Shown: one piece after another, positions 47,191 to 56,901 of the stretch
How the letters are laid out: every line of letters begins with the position of its first letter
Numbering within the stretch: the stretch's first letter is position 1
NCBI RefSeq assembly: GCF_022458895.1
Contig: NZ_JAINFL010000016.1
Location: 62,001 to 126,000 of the forward strand
Direction of reading: 5' to 3'
From: Roseihalotalea indica
Lineage (GTDB): Bacteria > Bacteroidota > Bacteroidia > Cytophagales > Cyclobacteriaceae
DNA length: 64,000 nt
Translations under genes and position numbers: made by a program
Notes under the pieces: model-generated
Seen by the model: only the letters and a program-made list of their open reading frames with translations
Databases searched by the model: none
What the model was told of the DNA's origin: nothing

Positions 47191-49293
47191 ATGACAAACT
47201 CTAATTCAGATCCACAAAAAGCTACGTTTTCGGACCAGCAGGTACAGCAAGGAAATGGAGGGGAAACCCACCAAACCACTGATGGCGACAACAAGATGAC
47301 CACTCAGCAGGGTGCGCCCATTCGCGACGATCAGAATTCCTTAAAAGCAGGCCACCGAGGACCTACCTTACTCGAAGATCATATACTACGAGAAAAAATC
47401 TTTCACTTTGACCATGAGCGTATTCCGGAACGCGTAGTACACGCGCGGGGCTACGGTGCTCACGGTTTTTTTGAGACCTACGAATCTCTATCGGATATTA
47501 CTTCGGCTGATATTTTCCAACGGAAGGGCGAAAAGACCCCGGCATTTGTCCGTTTCTCTACCGTAGCCGGAAATAAAGGGTCATTTGACCTGGCGCGCGA
47601 TGTTCGGGGCTTTGCCGTAAAACTTTATACCAAGCAAGGTAACTGGGATATTGTGGGTAATAATATTCCTGTATTCTTCATTCAGGATGCCATCAAATTT
47701 CCAGACCTTATCCACTCGGTAAAACAGGAACCCGACCGTGGCTTTCCACAGGCGCAGTCAGCACACGATAATTTCTGGGACTTTGCTTCTCTTATGCCGG
47801 AAAGCACGCACATGCTCATGTGGGTGATGTCTGACCGGGCCATTCCTCGTTCATTCCGCTTTATGGAAGGTTTCGGCGTACACACTTTCCGACTGGTTAA
47901 TGCCGAAGGCAAATCTACTTTTGTAAAATTCCACTGGAAGCCTAAGCTCGGTATGCAATCGGTCGTTTGGAATGAAGCCGTAAAAATTAACGGGGCTGAT
48001 CCGGATTTCCACCGAAAAGATCTGTGGACCAATATTGAAGAAGGTAACTACCCCGAGTGGGAATTGGGACTGCAATTATTTGATGAAGACTTTGCGGAGA
48101 AATTCGATTTTGACGTATTAGATGCTACCAAATTAATTCCAGAAGAGATTTTGCCTATCCGTAAAGTGGGGCGACTGGTGCTTGACCGTAACGTGGATAA
48201 TTTCTTTGCCGAAACCGAACAGGTAGCTTTCTGCACCCAGAATATCGTTCCGGGTATTGACTTCACCAATGACCCGCTGTTGCAAGGTCGTAACTTCTCT
48301 TATCTTGATACTCAGTTAAAACGATTGGGTAGCCCGAACTTTACACATATTCCAATCAATGCTCCCAAATGCCCGTTTGCCCACTTCCAGCAAGACGGAC
48401 ACATGGCCATGCATAACCCGAAGGGTCGAGTGAATTATGAACCCAATTCCTGGAGTGATAATGGTCCTCAAGAGACCCCCAAAGGGTTTAAAAGCTATCC
48501 GGAGGAGGTTGAAGGACCCAAACTGCGCATCCGGTCAGAAAGCTTTGCAGATCATTACTCACAAGCCCGGCAGTTTTACATCAGCCAGACCAAAACCGAG
48601 CAGAACCATATTGCCAATGCTTTCACATTTGAGCTTAGTATGGTGAAGCGAGAGGCAATTCGCCTCAGAATGGTCTCACACTTATTGAATGTTGATGAAG
48701 ATCTGGCAAAAAAAGTAGCCACCAATTTAGGCTTGAAAGAAATGCCTAAGGCAGCTGATGCCGCTAAACCTACAATGATGGATCTTAAGGAATCGCCTGC
48801 GTTGAGCATTGTAAAAAACAATCCTAAGACGCTAAAGGGGCGTAAAGTAGGTATACTGGTTACTGATGGAACCGATGCTGAGTTATTAAGTGCCCTGAAA
48901 AACAACATTACTCAGGCTGGTGGCATGGTAGCGATTGTCGCACCCGATATCAGCGGCGTAACGTTAAGCGACAACAGTCACATGGAAGCTGACTTTATCA
49001 TTGCCGGCGGTCCATCCGTACTGTTTGATGCCGTAGCTGTTCTTGTTTCTGATAAAGGAAAAGACAAACTGGTTAAGAACCCGGCAGCTCGGGATTTCGT
49101 AGCGGATGCTTTCGCCCACCGAAAGTATATTGGCTACACCCAGGCCTCTATGGCGTTGCTGGAAAAAGCGGGTATCGCTGAATCATTGGATGAAGCATGT
49201 ATTTCGCTAAGCTCAGCCAGTGATGTTAAGAAATTTCTGGATCAGGCAACTGCATTGCGTTTTTGGAAAAGAGAAGAAATGCTAGAGATGTAA
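47191..49293 (+). CDS. katE: large-subunit catalase HPII
   Basis: Monofunctional haem catalase of 700 residues that disproportionates hydrogen peroxide. The long N-terminal arm, core and extra C-terminal domain identify the clade-2 HPII type. The catalytic His is His84 in [36 protein letters not shown] follows. The proximal haem region includes [20 protein letters not shown]. The C-terminal 150 residues form a DJ-1/PfpI-like domain ([37 protein letters not shown]). Size is slightly below E. coli KatE. It is a single-gene unit, suitable for an aerobe with a haem-rich respiratory chain. Confidence 0.96.
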   Translation: MTNSNSDPQKATFSDQQVQQGNGGETHQTTDGDNKMTTQQGAPIRDDQNSLKAGHRGPTLLEDHILREKIFHFDHERIPERVVHARGYGAHGFFETYESLSDITSADIFQRKGEKTPAFVRFSTVAGNKGSFDLARDVRGFAVKLYTKQGNWDIVGNNIPVFFIQDAIKFPDLIHSVKQEPDRGFPQAQSAHDNFWDFASLMPESTHMLMWVMSDRAIPRSFRFMEGFGVHTFRLVNAEGKSTFVKFHWKPKLGMQSVVWNEAVKINGADPDFHRKDLWTNIEEGNYPEWELGLQLFDEDFAEKFDFDVLDATKLIPEEILPIRKVGRLVLDRNVDNFFAETEQVAFCTQNIVPGIDFTNDPLLQGRNFSYLDTQLKRLGSPNFTHIPINAPKCPFAHFQQDGHMAMHNPKGRVNYEPNSWSDNGPQETPKGFKSYPEEVEGPKLRIRSESFADHYSQARQFYISQTKTEQNHIANAFTFELSMVKREAIRLRMVSHLLNVDEDLAKKVATNLGLKEMPKAADAAKPTMMDLKESPALSIVKNNPKTLKGRKVGILVTDGTDAELLSALKNNITQAGGMVAIVAPDISGVTLSDNSHMEADFIIAGGPSVLFDAVAVLVSDKGKDKLVKNPAARDFVADAFAHRKYIGYTQASMALLEKAGIAESLDEACISLSSASDVKKFLDQATALRFWKREEMLEM

Positions 49294-49324
49294 GCTTGTA
49301 TTCTATATAGTGCCATAATAAATG

Positions 49325-49438
49325 CAGAATGCCAGATCAGACGTTAATGAATCTGGCTACAGTCAAAGTTTGCTTTAAAGTAACACTGAGGAGTAAATGT
49401 AGCCTAGCGTGATTCATAGTCTGTAGTCTGGCATTCTG
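49325..49438. repeat. nested long inverted repeat downstream of katE
   Basis: A 114-bp segment with three nested arm pairs: CAGAATGCCAGA/TCTGGCATTCTG (49325-49336 with 49427-49438), ATGAATC/GATTCAT (49347-49353 with 49411-49417) and GGCTACA/TGTAGCC (49355-49361 with 49398-49404). It could fold into a long imperfect hairpin. It starts 31 bp after the katE stop and may be a processing signal, terminator-like structure or another small mobile repeat. No second copy was noticed in the window. Confidence 0.6.
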
Positions 49439-49558
49439 TCTTATACAAACTTTTTAAACATTTCATTGGCGTATAATCCGCCGCTTGGCAGGTAAGAGTA
49501 GCTAAGTAGCAGATTATAATTTTACCCATCAGCCAATGAACCCTTAGTTTCAAACTTT

Positions 49559-50932
49559 TTGACTTACTTTCATTGCGATACATTTGTGCACTCCGACTTA
49601 TATAAAACCCCACCCGTCAATAGCCTACGAATCTCTGTTATTGTACCTGCTAAGAACGAAGAAGCAAATATCTGGTCTACCCTTCAGGCCCTATACTATC
49701 AGATAGATACCCAAGGGCAGCCCATTAACAAACAATCGTATGAGGTGTTGGTACTGGCTAATAATTGTACTGACGCTACTGCAGCCACCGCCCGACAGTT
49801 TGCTCTGGCGCACCCTGATATGTCTATACATGTTGCCGAAGAATTTTTACCGCCCGAGCAAGCTAATATTGGCTACGTACGCCGTTTGCTGATGGACGAA
49901 GCTTACCATCGGTTAACTACGTTAGGCAAGCATCAAGGAATTATTGCTTCTACTGACGGAGATACCATAGTTGGCTCCACCTGGGTTTATCACACTATAC
50001 AGGCCATTGAGCAAGGTGCTGATGCGGTTGGGGGGCGCATTATCACTCCGGCCCATCAAAGCGATTACCGCCTTTATTACCTTCAGGACGTAATGTACCG
50101 TCATTTGCAGGCGCGGCTAGGGTCACTCATTGATCCGGACCCGGCTGACCCATGGCCTCGTCATTTTCAAAACTTCGGTCCCAGCCTGGCAGTTACCTGT
50201 GCCATGTATGATCGGGCCGGCAGGCTTCCGGTAGTTCCTTATCTGGAGGATGTTTCATTCTATGAGGCCCTGCGGCGTCATGATGCCCGAATCCGGCATT
50301 GCCCTAAGGTGCAGGTAGTCACATCTTCCCGAATAGAAGGGCGGGTAACCTTTGGGTTTTCCAAGCAACTAGAAGAATGGGCGGCTATGAAGCGAAACGG
50401 TCGACTGTTTCAAGTACCCTGTGCTGATGCATGGAAATTCAGGTTTCAACTACAAAAGCAACTTCGTACGGCCTGGCAAACCGGGCTTTATCTGAACTTA
50501 GAGCAGATAGCTCGGCAAACGGGCGCCCCGGTTCATCACTTTTATAATACCATGATAAACGCGTCTTACTTTGGTGGATTTCTGCAACACGTTATGGGTT
50601 CAGAAGAAATGAAGGACTTCCTGAAGAACCGGTTTCCAGCGGCACCCATTTCTCAGGCTATTGCTCAGTTACGTAGTATTATTAAATATTATGAAAAAAC
50701 TTCTTTCACTGAGAAAGACCACCCTATTGAGCTTCCCATAAATCTAGCCGGTACTGCTCTGCCCGTTGATGATAAATATGCTTTAGGCGATGACCAGACT
50801 CGGCAAACTTATGAAATGCCTCGTGCACTTCATCTCCCGTCAAAGGATAATCATCGACAAAGGGAGTCCAGTGCACCAGTAATAGATGCCCACCTGGAGA
50901 CAGAGCATGAAGGATTTGCTGCTGGGCTTTAA
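49559..50932 (+). CDS. glycosyltransferase family 2
   Basis: A 457-residue GT-A glycosyltransferase without clear membrane helices. The nucleotide-sugar-binding part has ISVIVPAKNEEANIWSTLQA, STDGDTIVGSTWV (DxD-type motif) and YLEDVSFYEALRRHDARIRH (acceptor-site ED). It is the first gene of a four-gene set with the convergent methyltransferase, PIG-L deacetylase and acyl-CoA dehydrogenase. No ATG lies near the start; TTG 49559 or GTG 49586 are the options. Its last 209 bases overlap the methyltransferase gene on the other strand, and the C-terminal 70 residues are low in conserved character, as expected of an antisense extension past a lost stop. The donor sugar is unknown. Confidence 0.88.
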   Translation: MTYFHCDTFVHSDLYKTPPVNSLRISVIVPAKNEEANIWSTLQALYYQIDTQGQPINKQSYEVLVLANNCTDATAATARQFALAHPDMSIHVAEEFLPPEQANIGYVRRLLMDEAYHRLTTLGKHQGIIASTDGDTIVGSTWVYHTIQAIEQGADAVGGRIITPAHQSDYRLYYLQDVMYRHLQARLGSLIDPDPADPWPRHFQNFGPSLAVTCAMYDRAGRLPVVPYLEDVSFYEALRRHDARIRHCPKVQVVTSSRIEGRVTFGFSKQLEEWAAMKRNGRLFQVPCADAWKFRFQLQKQLRTAWQTGLYLNLEQIARQTGAPVHHFYNTMINASYFGGFLQHVMGSEEMKDFLKNRFPAAPISQAIAQLRSIIKYYEKTSFTEKDHPIELPINLAGTALPVDDKYALGDDQTRQTYEMPRALHLPSKDNHRQRESSAPVIDAHLETEHEGFAAGL

Positions 50933-51311
50933 CCAGATCGTCCGGCGACCAGTAATAGCCTACTTCGGAAACCAGAATGAGGTCAAAAGGCCCTTCTGGA
51001 AACTCGGCAGGAACACTCATACTTTTCAATTGCACATGAGGCTGATCTTTGAGCCTTTCACGAGCTTTTTGTAATGGCACCTCACTGGCATCTACTGAAA
51101 GTAACTGACGACATCTTTGTGCGAGTCGCTGGGTTAACACTCCAATAGAACATCCGATCTCAAAGGCATTGTCATACACCGGCCGGGGTAATGCCTTTAG
51201 TGTTTCGGTGTACTTCTCCCGTTCGTAATCGCTACCCTCAAAATTCCAGGGGTCTTCATTGCTTTGATATAACTCATCAAAATACGTTGCTGGTAGTGAT
51301 TCTTTAGGCAT
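50724..51311 (-). CDS. SAM-dependent methyltransferase (NodS-like)
   Basis: A 195-residue class I methyltransferase. The start MPKESLPATYFDELYQSNED and PWNFEGSDYEREKYTETL are typical of the NodS-like group. SAM motif I is AFEIGCSIGVLTQRLA, motif II LLSVDASEVPLQKARERL and motif IV FDLILVSEVGYYW. The C-terminus HWTPFVDDYPLTGDEVHE is also conserved. NodS N-methylates the deacetylated sugar of rhizobial Nod factors; a similar sugar-N-methylation here is an inference. ATG 51311 lies inside the last codons of the PIG-L gene (8-base overlap), showing coupling; an upstream frame extension to 51392 is not needed. The 3' end overlaps the GT2 gene by 209 bp. Confidence 0.9.
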   Translation of the reverse strand: MPKESLPATYFDELYQSNEDPWNFEGSDYEREKYTETLKALPRPVYDNAFEIGCSIGVLTQRLAQRCRQLLSVDASEVPLQKARERLKDQPHVQLKSMSVPAEFPEGPFDLILVSEVGYYWSPDDLVKAQQQILHALSPGGHLLLVHWTPFVDDYPLTGDEVHEAFHKFAESGHRLKHIYHQRAEQYRLDLWEAQ

Positions 51312-52083
51312 GCTCCAGGTAAATTTCGTAAGGTAAATTAAAATGAGCCAGTACTTCCGGGGTAAGAATAAACCCTTCCGGGTCATCGTCAATTAAGCGG
51401 GTTGTTTGAGAAACATGGGCGGCAATGGCTTTCTGCTTGCGGTGTAGCACATCCTGAATGGATAGTCGCCATAGTGCGCCATCTTCGGGGCGAGGGATGT
51501 CATCTGCCTCAGCTAGTTCCCATACCCAGATCGGATATTCCAGCCAGCGCAACGGTTGATCCCACCGGGCGACTGCTTCCTTAGTCAATTCCCAGCTTGC
51601 CCGATGATCACAGTGAGGATCTCGCCGCCAGGGCACCAGCACCGTTTGCGGTTCTATCTGCTGCACTAGTCGATATACTTTAGCTACCCCCTCTACAAAG
51701 CTTGAAGATTTATGATCCGGAACTTTAGTGTCGGGCAGGCGAAGGAACGTAGCGTGAGCTTCGTCCACTCCTAACTCAGATAAAGCATCCAGGGCCTCCT
51801 TCTCCCGTAAAGCTCGCCGGATTTTGGCAGGGTACTTTTTAGAGTTAGGATGCGACATGGTGCCGTCACTAATAAAGAGCACATACACAGGTATATTTCG
51901 CTTTCGGAGGGCTGCAATTGCACCGCCACACCCCAAAGACTCATCGTCAGGGTGAGGAGCAATGATCAGGGTAGTACCCCACTGCCCTACCGTATCAATA
52001 GGCCTTAAAGGGGCCTGAGCGAATAAGGCATCAGGACTGACTTGACCAGAGAGCATGGGCAGCATCTGTTTTTGTTCCAACAT
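51304..52083 (-). CDS. PIG-L family deacetylase
   Basis: A 259-residue zinc-dependent deacetylase of the PIG-L/LmbE type, which removes acetyl from GlcNAc-like sugars. The metal motif PHPDDESLGCGGAIA supplies His and Asp ligands and the catalytic Asp; the third ligand is the His in DPHCDHRASWEL. FISDGTMSHPNSKKYP and REKEALDALSELGVDEAHAT are family features. No signal peptide is seen, so it acts in the cytoplasm. Its start overlaps the acyl-CoA dehydrogenase 3' end by 53 bp (less if Met7 or Met10 is used) and its stop overlaps the methyltransferase start. The set is therefore tightly coupled and probably acts on one glycan product. Confidence 0.93.
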   Translation of the reverse strand: MLEQKQMLPMLSGQVSPDALFAQAPLRPIDTVGQWGTTLIIAPHPDDESLGCGGAIAALRKRNIPVYVLFISDGTMSHPNSKKYPAKIRRALREKEALDALSELGVDEAHATFLRLPDTKVPDHKSSSFVEGVAKVYRLVQQIEPQTVLVPWRRDPHCDHRASWELTKEAVARWDQPLRWLEYPIWVWELAEADDIPRPEDGALWRLSIQDVLHRKQKAIAAHVSQTTRLIDDDPEGFILTPEVLAHFNLPYEIYLEHA

Positions 52084-53188
52084 AATTACCTACCTGCGCT
52101 AATGCCTGGTCAGGTGCTGGTTGCCGTAAATAGGTGGTCAGATCGGCGTGTAGTAGGGCAAAAGGTTCAGGGTATAATAACCCTCGGGCTCCTACACAGC
52201 GTTCGGAAAGCCTCATCACTTCCAGACCGATTTTCTCTATGGCTGAGCGGGTCATATTGGCATAATTAATTATCTGCTCATCTGAGTAATCACCATCAGC
52301 AAGCTTACCCGCGTTCTGTATCCACTGGTTTCCCGATTCAATCAAAATTGCCATCTCTCCGAATCGCATCTGCTGATAAGGATCATCGGTCCGCTGTAGC
52401 TTCTGAAGGTATTTCCGGGTAGCATCAAAAATTGCTTCAGCGCCACCTAGCTGCACTGCGGCAAAACGAACCGCTCCCCCACTAAAATACGGTTGCTGAT
52501 GGTATTCATCAGGATTACCCAACAGGTTTTCCTCTTCCAATATGATGTCAGTAAAATCTATTTTATGGCTCACCGACGCTTTCATGCCCAGAGGTTTCCA
52601 GAACGAAGCGTCTACGGGCAGGTCTTTCTGCTGCTCAAGAGGTACCACACACATCTGCCATCCCAGATCTTCACCCGTTTCGCTTATCAGCTGCCCGGTC
52701 ACGATGGGGCGAGTAACCCACTGGGCACCCGAACAAAAGGTTTTAGCTCCTTTTAACTGGTATTCGCCGTGTCCAAGTGATTGAATCTTAATTCCATCCT
52801 GAGCCTGGGTGTTCCAAACTCCGAAAATATGCTGCTCGGTATCATCATACCAACGCTCCTTCTGAGTAGGATTTCCGAACAGATGAATCAGGTATAATGC
52901 GTTGATATGGCCTTCGTAAATACGGCCAACCGATAAGTTACCTTTCCCAATAAGTTTTAACAAGTGGAGCAACTCAGCTGTGACTTTACTTTGAAAATCC
53001 AGGGGTTGTCCGGGCAATGTAGTGTTCAGTAAACCCTGCTCACGCAGAGCATCAAATTCCTGATGAGGAAACTGATCCTCAGCTTGATAATCCTGATGCT
53101 GTCGCATGGTATCAAACTGCTCGGCTAAATAAGCGGCATTTTGCAGCGCATCGCTTGTAGAGGCGGAGGGCAGCAGTTGCGTAGTCAT
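52031..53188 (-). CDS. acyl-CoA dehydrogenase family flavoprotein
   Basis: A 385-residue flavoprotein of the acyl-CoA dehydrogenase fold. The N-terminal helical domain covers about 1-115 (SVGRIYEGHINALYLIHLFG). The central beta domain includes GAKTFCSGAQWVTRPIVTG and KPLGMKASVSHKIDFTD. The C-terminal helical bundle has MTRSAIEKIGLEVMRLSE and ERCVGARGLLYPEPFALLHA. It belongs to the divergent branch that accompanies PIG-L, NodS-like and GT2 genes, and is probably not a beta-oxidation enzyme. It might oxidise an acyl or amino group of the glycoconjugate; this is unproven. It is the first gene of the minus-strand transcript. Confidence 0.88.
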   Translation of the reverse strand: MTTQLLPSASTSDALQNAAYLAEQFDTMRQHQDYQAEDQFPHQEFDALREQGLLNTTLPGQPLDFQSKVTAELLHLLKLIGKGNLSVGRIYEGHINALYLIHLFGNPTQKERWYDDTEQHIFGVWNTQAQDGIKIQSLGHGEYQLKGAKTFCSGAQWVTRPIVTGQLISETGEDLGWQMCVVPLEQQKDLPVDASFWKPLGMKASVSHKIDFTDIILEEENLLGNPDEYHQQPYFSGGAVRFAAVQLGGAEAIFDATRKYLQKLQRTDDPYQQMRFGEMAILIESGNQWIQNAGKLADGDYSDEQIINYANMTRSAIEKIGLEVMRLSERCVGARGLLYPEPFALLHADLTTYLRQPAPDQALAQVGNYVGTKTDAAHALWSSQS

Positions 53189-53359
53189 ATATTCAGTTTA
53201 AAAAATGATTTCAAGTATTATCCTGCTATAAGCAAAAAAGAAAACGAGTTGTTCGCCTGAATACCTTTTTAGGTTTAAATTACTTTAGCTTTTTATCATC
53301 CAAGGCCTGACACGGCAGAAAAACACTATTATACCGGCGATTTATGGGTTACAAAATCA

Positions 53360-54346
53360 TTAATTTTTGTCTACAAAGCGGTTATTGTCCTCACCATAAC
53401 GCTCACCGATGTTAGGATACTTCTTCAGTAATGCTTCAATTCTTTCCAAATCCTGAGGACGAAGTTCAATATCTACCGCACCGGCATTATCTTCCAGATA
53501 CTTTCGTCTTTTAGTGCCGGGTATCGGGATAATGTCTTCTCCCTGGGCCAGTACCCAGGCTAATGCCAGTTGAGCTGGGGTACAATCTTTATCTTGGGCA
53601 ATCTCGGCGAAGCCCTGGGCGAGCAACCTATTGTTCTCGGCATGCTCCGGCTGATAGCGGGGCAGCGTTTTTCTGAAATCGTCATCGTTTAGCTCGTTAA
53701 CATTCAGCTGGTTAGTCATCAGTCCTCGGGCCAATGGGCTGAAAGGCACCAATGAAATGCCTAATTCCTTCAGTGTGGGTAACACTTCGGCTTCTACATT
53801 CCGGGTTAAGATAGAGTACTCGCTTTGCACTGCAGCAATAGGATGCACTTTATGCGCTCTTTTAATGGAATTGGCAGAAGCTTCAGAAAGGCCAAGATAC
53901 TTCACCTTCCCTTCTTTAACCAAGTCAGCCATCGCTCCTACGGTTTCTTCAATAGGCACGTTTTGGTCTACCCGATGCGAATAATACAGATCGATAACAT
54001 CCGTCTGTAAACGTTTCAGGCTGGCTTCTACCGCTTTTTTCAGGTATGCTGGTGAGCCATTAAAGGCAGTATATCGCCCACCCGTATGCAACTCGAAACC
54101 AAACTTAGTCGCAATAAATATTTTATCTCGATTCGGTTTCAATACCCGCGATACCAGCTTTTCGTTATCTCCGTTTGCATAGATATCGGCAGTATCCCAA
54201 AAGTTGATTCCCAACTCAATAGATCTTTCTAACGTAGCGATCGATTCTTTATCATCGGGAGTACCATAGGCGTGGTTCATGCCCATACATCCCAATCCGA
54301 TTGCCGAAAGTTCTACATCAAATCTTCCTAGTTTCCGGTATTTCAT
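53360..54346 (-). CDS. aldo/keto reductase
   Basis: A 328-residue NADPH-dependent oxidoreductase of the AKR superfamily (YajO/AKR11-13-like TIM barrel). The start is [20 protein letters not shown] with GMNHAYG. The catalytic tetrad is visible: Asp and Tyr in [13 protein letters not shown], Lys in [11 protein letters not shown] and His in [12 protein letters not shown]. The cofactor-binding end has [20 protein letters not shown]. The length is normal. It stands alone, with 171 bp before the acyl-CoA dehydrogenase cluster and 217 bp after the acyl-CoA ligase. The physiological substrate is not predictable. Confidence 0.94.
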   Translation of the reverse strand: MKYRKLGRFDVELSAIGLGCMGMNHAYGTPDDKESIATLERSIELGINFWDTADIYANGDNEKLVSRVLKPNRDKIFIATKFGFELHTGGRYTAFNGSPAYLKKAVEASLKRLQTDVIDLYYSHRVDQNVPIEETVGAMADLVKEGKVKYLGLSEASANSIKRAHKVHPIAAVQSEYSILTRNVEAEVLPTLKELGISLVPFSPLARGLMTNQLNVNELNDDDFRKTLPRYQPEHAENNRLLAQGFAEIAQDKDCTPAQLALAWVLAQGEDIIPIPGTKRRKYLEDNAGAVDIELRPQDLERIEALLKKYPNIGERYGEDNNRFVDKN

Positions 54347-54563
54347 ACGAATAGGTGGTAAAATTTAATAGCAGAACAAGTTTCAGCAATTTAGGTTTAT
54401 AGTGCTCTACCAGCTATGCTCTGCATTTCGCAAAAATACTTAGCATGAATATCAAGAAGCAATAACAGCGAGAATTCATTTTCCTCAATAAGCTCCTCCT
54501 CGGGCAGTTTTCATCTTATAGTGGCCATAATTATTTATAGAGCTAAAAAAAGCGGTAACACGC

Positions 54564-56276
54564 TTATACTTGGTCTTGAGTATTGCTATCTTTCAGTAGT
54601 CTCCGAAGAATCTTTCCCACATTCGATTTTGGTAGTTCATCTCTGAACTCAATATGTTTAGGCACTTTATACGCCGTTAGGTTTTCTTTACAGTAGGCCC
54701 GCAACTCTTCTTTGGTTAACGATGGATCTTTTTTCACCACAAAAATCTTAACGGCTTCGGTCGATTGCTCGTCGGGTACACCAATAGCCCCCACCTCCTG
54801 TACTTTTTCATGACCTGATACGACACCTTCAATTTCATTAGGATAAACATTGAATCCAGATACCAGAATCATTTCTTTCTTACGATCTACAATGCTGAAG
54901 AAACCATCTTTGTCCATCACTCCAATATCCCCGGTCTTGAACCATCCATCTGAGGTAAACACTTTGGCGGTTTCCTCCGGTCGGTTCCAGTATTCCGACA
55001 TCACCTGCGGCCCTTTAGCATAAATTTCACCGGGTTCTCCTAAAGGCATTTCCTCTCCCTCTTCGTTGGCAATCATAATCTGCGTACTGGGAATTGGTAT
55101 ACCAATAGTTCCAAGTCTCTCCTGGCCCGATTTTAAAATATTGAACGTAAGTACCGGAGACGTTTCGGTCAATCCATAGCCTTCCGTAATAGGTACACCC
55201 GTTTTATTTTTCCAGCGCTCGGCTACAGTCTTTTGTACAGCCATTCCACCGGCACCACAAACCTTTAGATGAGAAAAATTAAGCTCATCAAAGTCAGGAT
55301 GGTTTAATAATCGATTATACAACGTGTTTACTCCTGAAAAAAGCGAGAAAGGTTGCTTTTTTAATTCTTTAATGAATCCTTTCATATCACGGGGATCAGT
55401 AATCAGCAAATTGCAGGCTCCGAACTTCATCATGGTTAGGCAATTGGCCGTAAGCGCTAATATGTGATAGAGTGGCATAGCCGAGACCAGAATTTCTTTT
55501 CCTTCTTTTAAATTGGCAGTCTCTATCCAGGCTGCAAATTGCTCAACATTGGCGATTATATTGGTATGAGATAATATTGCCCCTTTGGATACCCCTGTAG
55601 TTCCGCCTGTATACTGAAGAAAGGCAATATCCTCACCTTTAGGCAGCACCGGTTGAAACAGTTGATAGCTACCTCGTTTCAGAGCATTCCGGTAGGATAC
55701 TGCAGCTGATAGGTGGTAACTAGGCACCATTTTTTTTACATGCTTAACCACACCATTCACTATTACCTTCTTCAAGGCACTTAGTTGATCGCCAATTTGA
55801 GTGACTACCACATGTCTGATGGAGGTTTGTGCTACGATCTTCTCTAAGTTATGAGCATAGTTGGCCAGAATAATGATGGCTTCTACCCCCGAATCTATTA
55901 GTATGTACTCCATCTCGCGGGGGGTATACAGAGGATTAATATTCACTACAATCATACCCGCACGCAAAGCTCCAAACAAAACGATAGGATATTGCAGAAT
56001 ATTTGGCAATTGGATAGCAATGCGGCTTCCTGCGGGTAACTTCAGATCCTGTTGTAGGTATGTTGCAAAGTATAAAGAAAGTTGATCCAGTTCATCAAAA
56101 GAAATTGTAGTCCCCATGCATTGATAGGCAGATAAGGGGCCGTATTTTTCCACGGTCTGAGCGAATAAATCTACTAGTGACCGATACTGATCAGGGTTGA
56201 TTTCGTGTGGCACTTCGGCGGGATAATTGCTAAACCAGGAAGATGTGTTAGCTTCCGAAAAGGCTTCAGTTTCCAT
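54564..56276 (-). CDS. long-chain fatty acid-CoA ligase (FadD-type)
   Basis: A 570-residue adenylate-forming enzyme that activates fatty acids to acyl-CoA with ATP. The AMP-binding P-loop is QYTGGTTGVSKGAILSH; the A5 motif is ITEGYGLTETSPVLTF, and A7-A8 are DGWFKTGDIGVMDKDGFF and DRKKEMILVSGFNVYPNEIE. The catalytic Lys lies in ELPKSNVGKILRRLLKD. Length and motif order match FadD of Proteobacteria and Bacteroidota. The gene is separate from the acyl-CoA dehydrogenase cluster but could supply acyl-CoA to it. Confidence 0.95.
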   Translation of the reverse strand: METEAFSEANTSSWFSNYPAEVPHEINPDQYRSLVDLFAQTVEKYGPLSAYQCMGTTISFDELDQLSLYFATYLQQDLKLPAGSRIAIQLPNILQYPIVLFGALRAGMIVVNINPLYTPREMEYILIDSGVEAIIILANYAHNLEKIVAQTSIRHVVVTQIGDQLSALKKVIVNGVVKHVKKMVPSYHLSAAVSYRNALKRGSYQLFQPVLPKGEDIAFLQYTGGTTGVSKGAILSHTNIIANVEQFAAWIETANLKEGKEILVSAMPLYHILALTANCLTMMKFGACNLLITDPRDMKGFIKELKKQPFSLFSGVNTLYNRLLNHPDFDELNFSHLKVCGAGGMAVQKTVAERWKNKTGVPITEGYGLTETSPVLTFNILKSGQERLGTIGIPIPSTQIMIANEEGEEMPLGEPGEIYAKGPQVMSEYWNRPEETAKVFTSDGWFKTGDIGVMDKDGFFSIVDRKKEMILVSGFNVYPNEIEGVVSGHEKVQEVGAIGVPDEQSTEAVKIFVVKKDPSLTKEELRAYCKENLTAYKVPKHIEFRDELPKSNVGKILRRLLKDSNTQDQV

Positions 56277-56384
56277 ATTATAACGATGTTAATTGACCAA
56301 TAATAAGAGATACTATTTGAACTGGATGTTAAAGAGTGATGGAGATATATGCGCTGTTGAGATAGAGTGAAAAACAATTGCCGC

Positions 56385-56663
56385 CTACTTCCTTCTGGCA
56401 TAGACTCCCCTACACGTCTCTCGTTCAGGTCTAGGGCTTTCAGTCATTGGTTCTTTGAGTGGTTTGTGTATAGAAATCAAGAGAGGCATCATAGCTATAG
56501 TATCTTGTTCGGGTTTGTAGTTCTGGGGCACGGAGCTTGACTGCTGATTACGCTGGGCATTGCTAAACTTGGCGTCACTACGCTGGGCGTCACTACGCTG
56601 GGCGTCACATTGAGTAAGGAAGAATGCGCTTAATACAAGCATTAGTAATAGATACATCTTCAT
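56385..56663 (-). CDS. small secreted protein with pentapeptide repeats
   Basis: A 92-residue protein of no recognised family. An N-terminal signal of lipoprotein type (LVLSAFFLTQC, Cys19) is followed at once by four degenerate pentapeptides: DAQRS, DAQRS, DAKFS, NAQRN (residues 20-39). The first two arise from an exact 15-bp DNA repeat around 56571-56608, so the number of units may vary. The remainder is Pro/Glu/Arg-rich and ends CRGVYARRK. Upstream lies the first of three matching regulatory arrays (56756-56850), giving a leader of about 90 nt. It may be a surface-exposed or secreted factor of that regulon. Codon use looks normal. Confidence 0.6.
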   Translation of the reverse strand: MKMYLLLMLVLSAFFLTQCDAQRSDAQRSDAKFSNAQRNQQSSSVPQNYKPEQDTIAMMPLLISIHKPLKEPMTESPRPERETCRGVYARRK

Positions 56664-56755
56664 ATTGCTATTGTTAAGTTTTAGCGGGAGTAGTAGCCTC
56701 CTTTCGGGGAACTCAGTACCTCGGTAAATTTGGGTTAATGGTTATTATACTGTTG

Positions 56756-56850
56756 CAAAAGTAGGTAAGCGTAGCCTGAGTTAGCTAGCACAAACCCGGC
56801 AAATCCTTTTACTTTTCCGGCATTCGGGTAGTATTTTTCCGGCATACTAT
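56756..56850 (-). promoter_or_regulatory. phased repeat promoter 1 (regulon array)
   Basis: Minus-strand promoter of the gene at 56385-56663. The -7 box TACTTTTG (TAnnTTTG) is at 56756-56763. Exactly 31 bp upstream is the proximal repeat TTTGCCGGG (CCC on the plus strand at 56795), then ATGCCGGAAAA copies with CCGGC starting at 56817 and 56839 (steps 21 and 22). No -33 TTTG element is at the usual place, so it is probably activator dependent. Confidence 0.7.
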
Positions 56851-56901
56851 TACATTTCTAGCATCCATAGGCCAGAATCATTGTTATGGCAAATCGGCAG
56901 A

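Noticed and set aside
51312..51392. N-terminal extension of the NodS-like methyltransferase
   Set aside because: These codons lie within the PIG-L gene and are unlike the family start; MPKESLPATYF at 51311 fits better.
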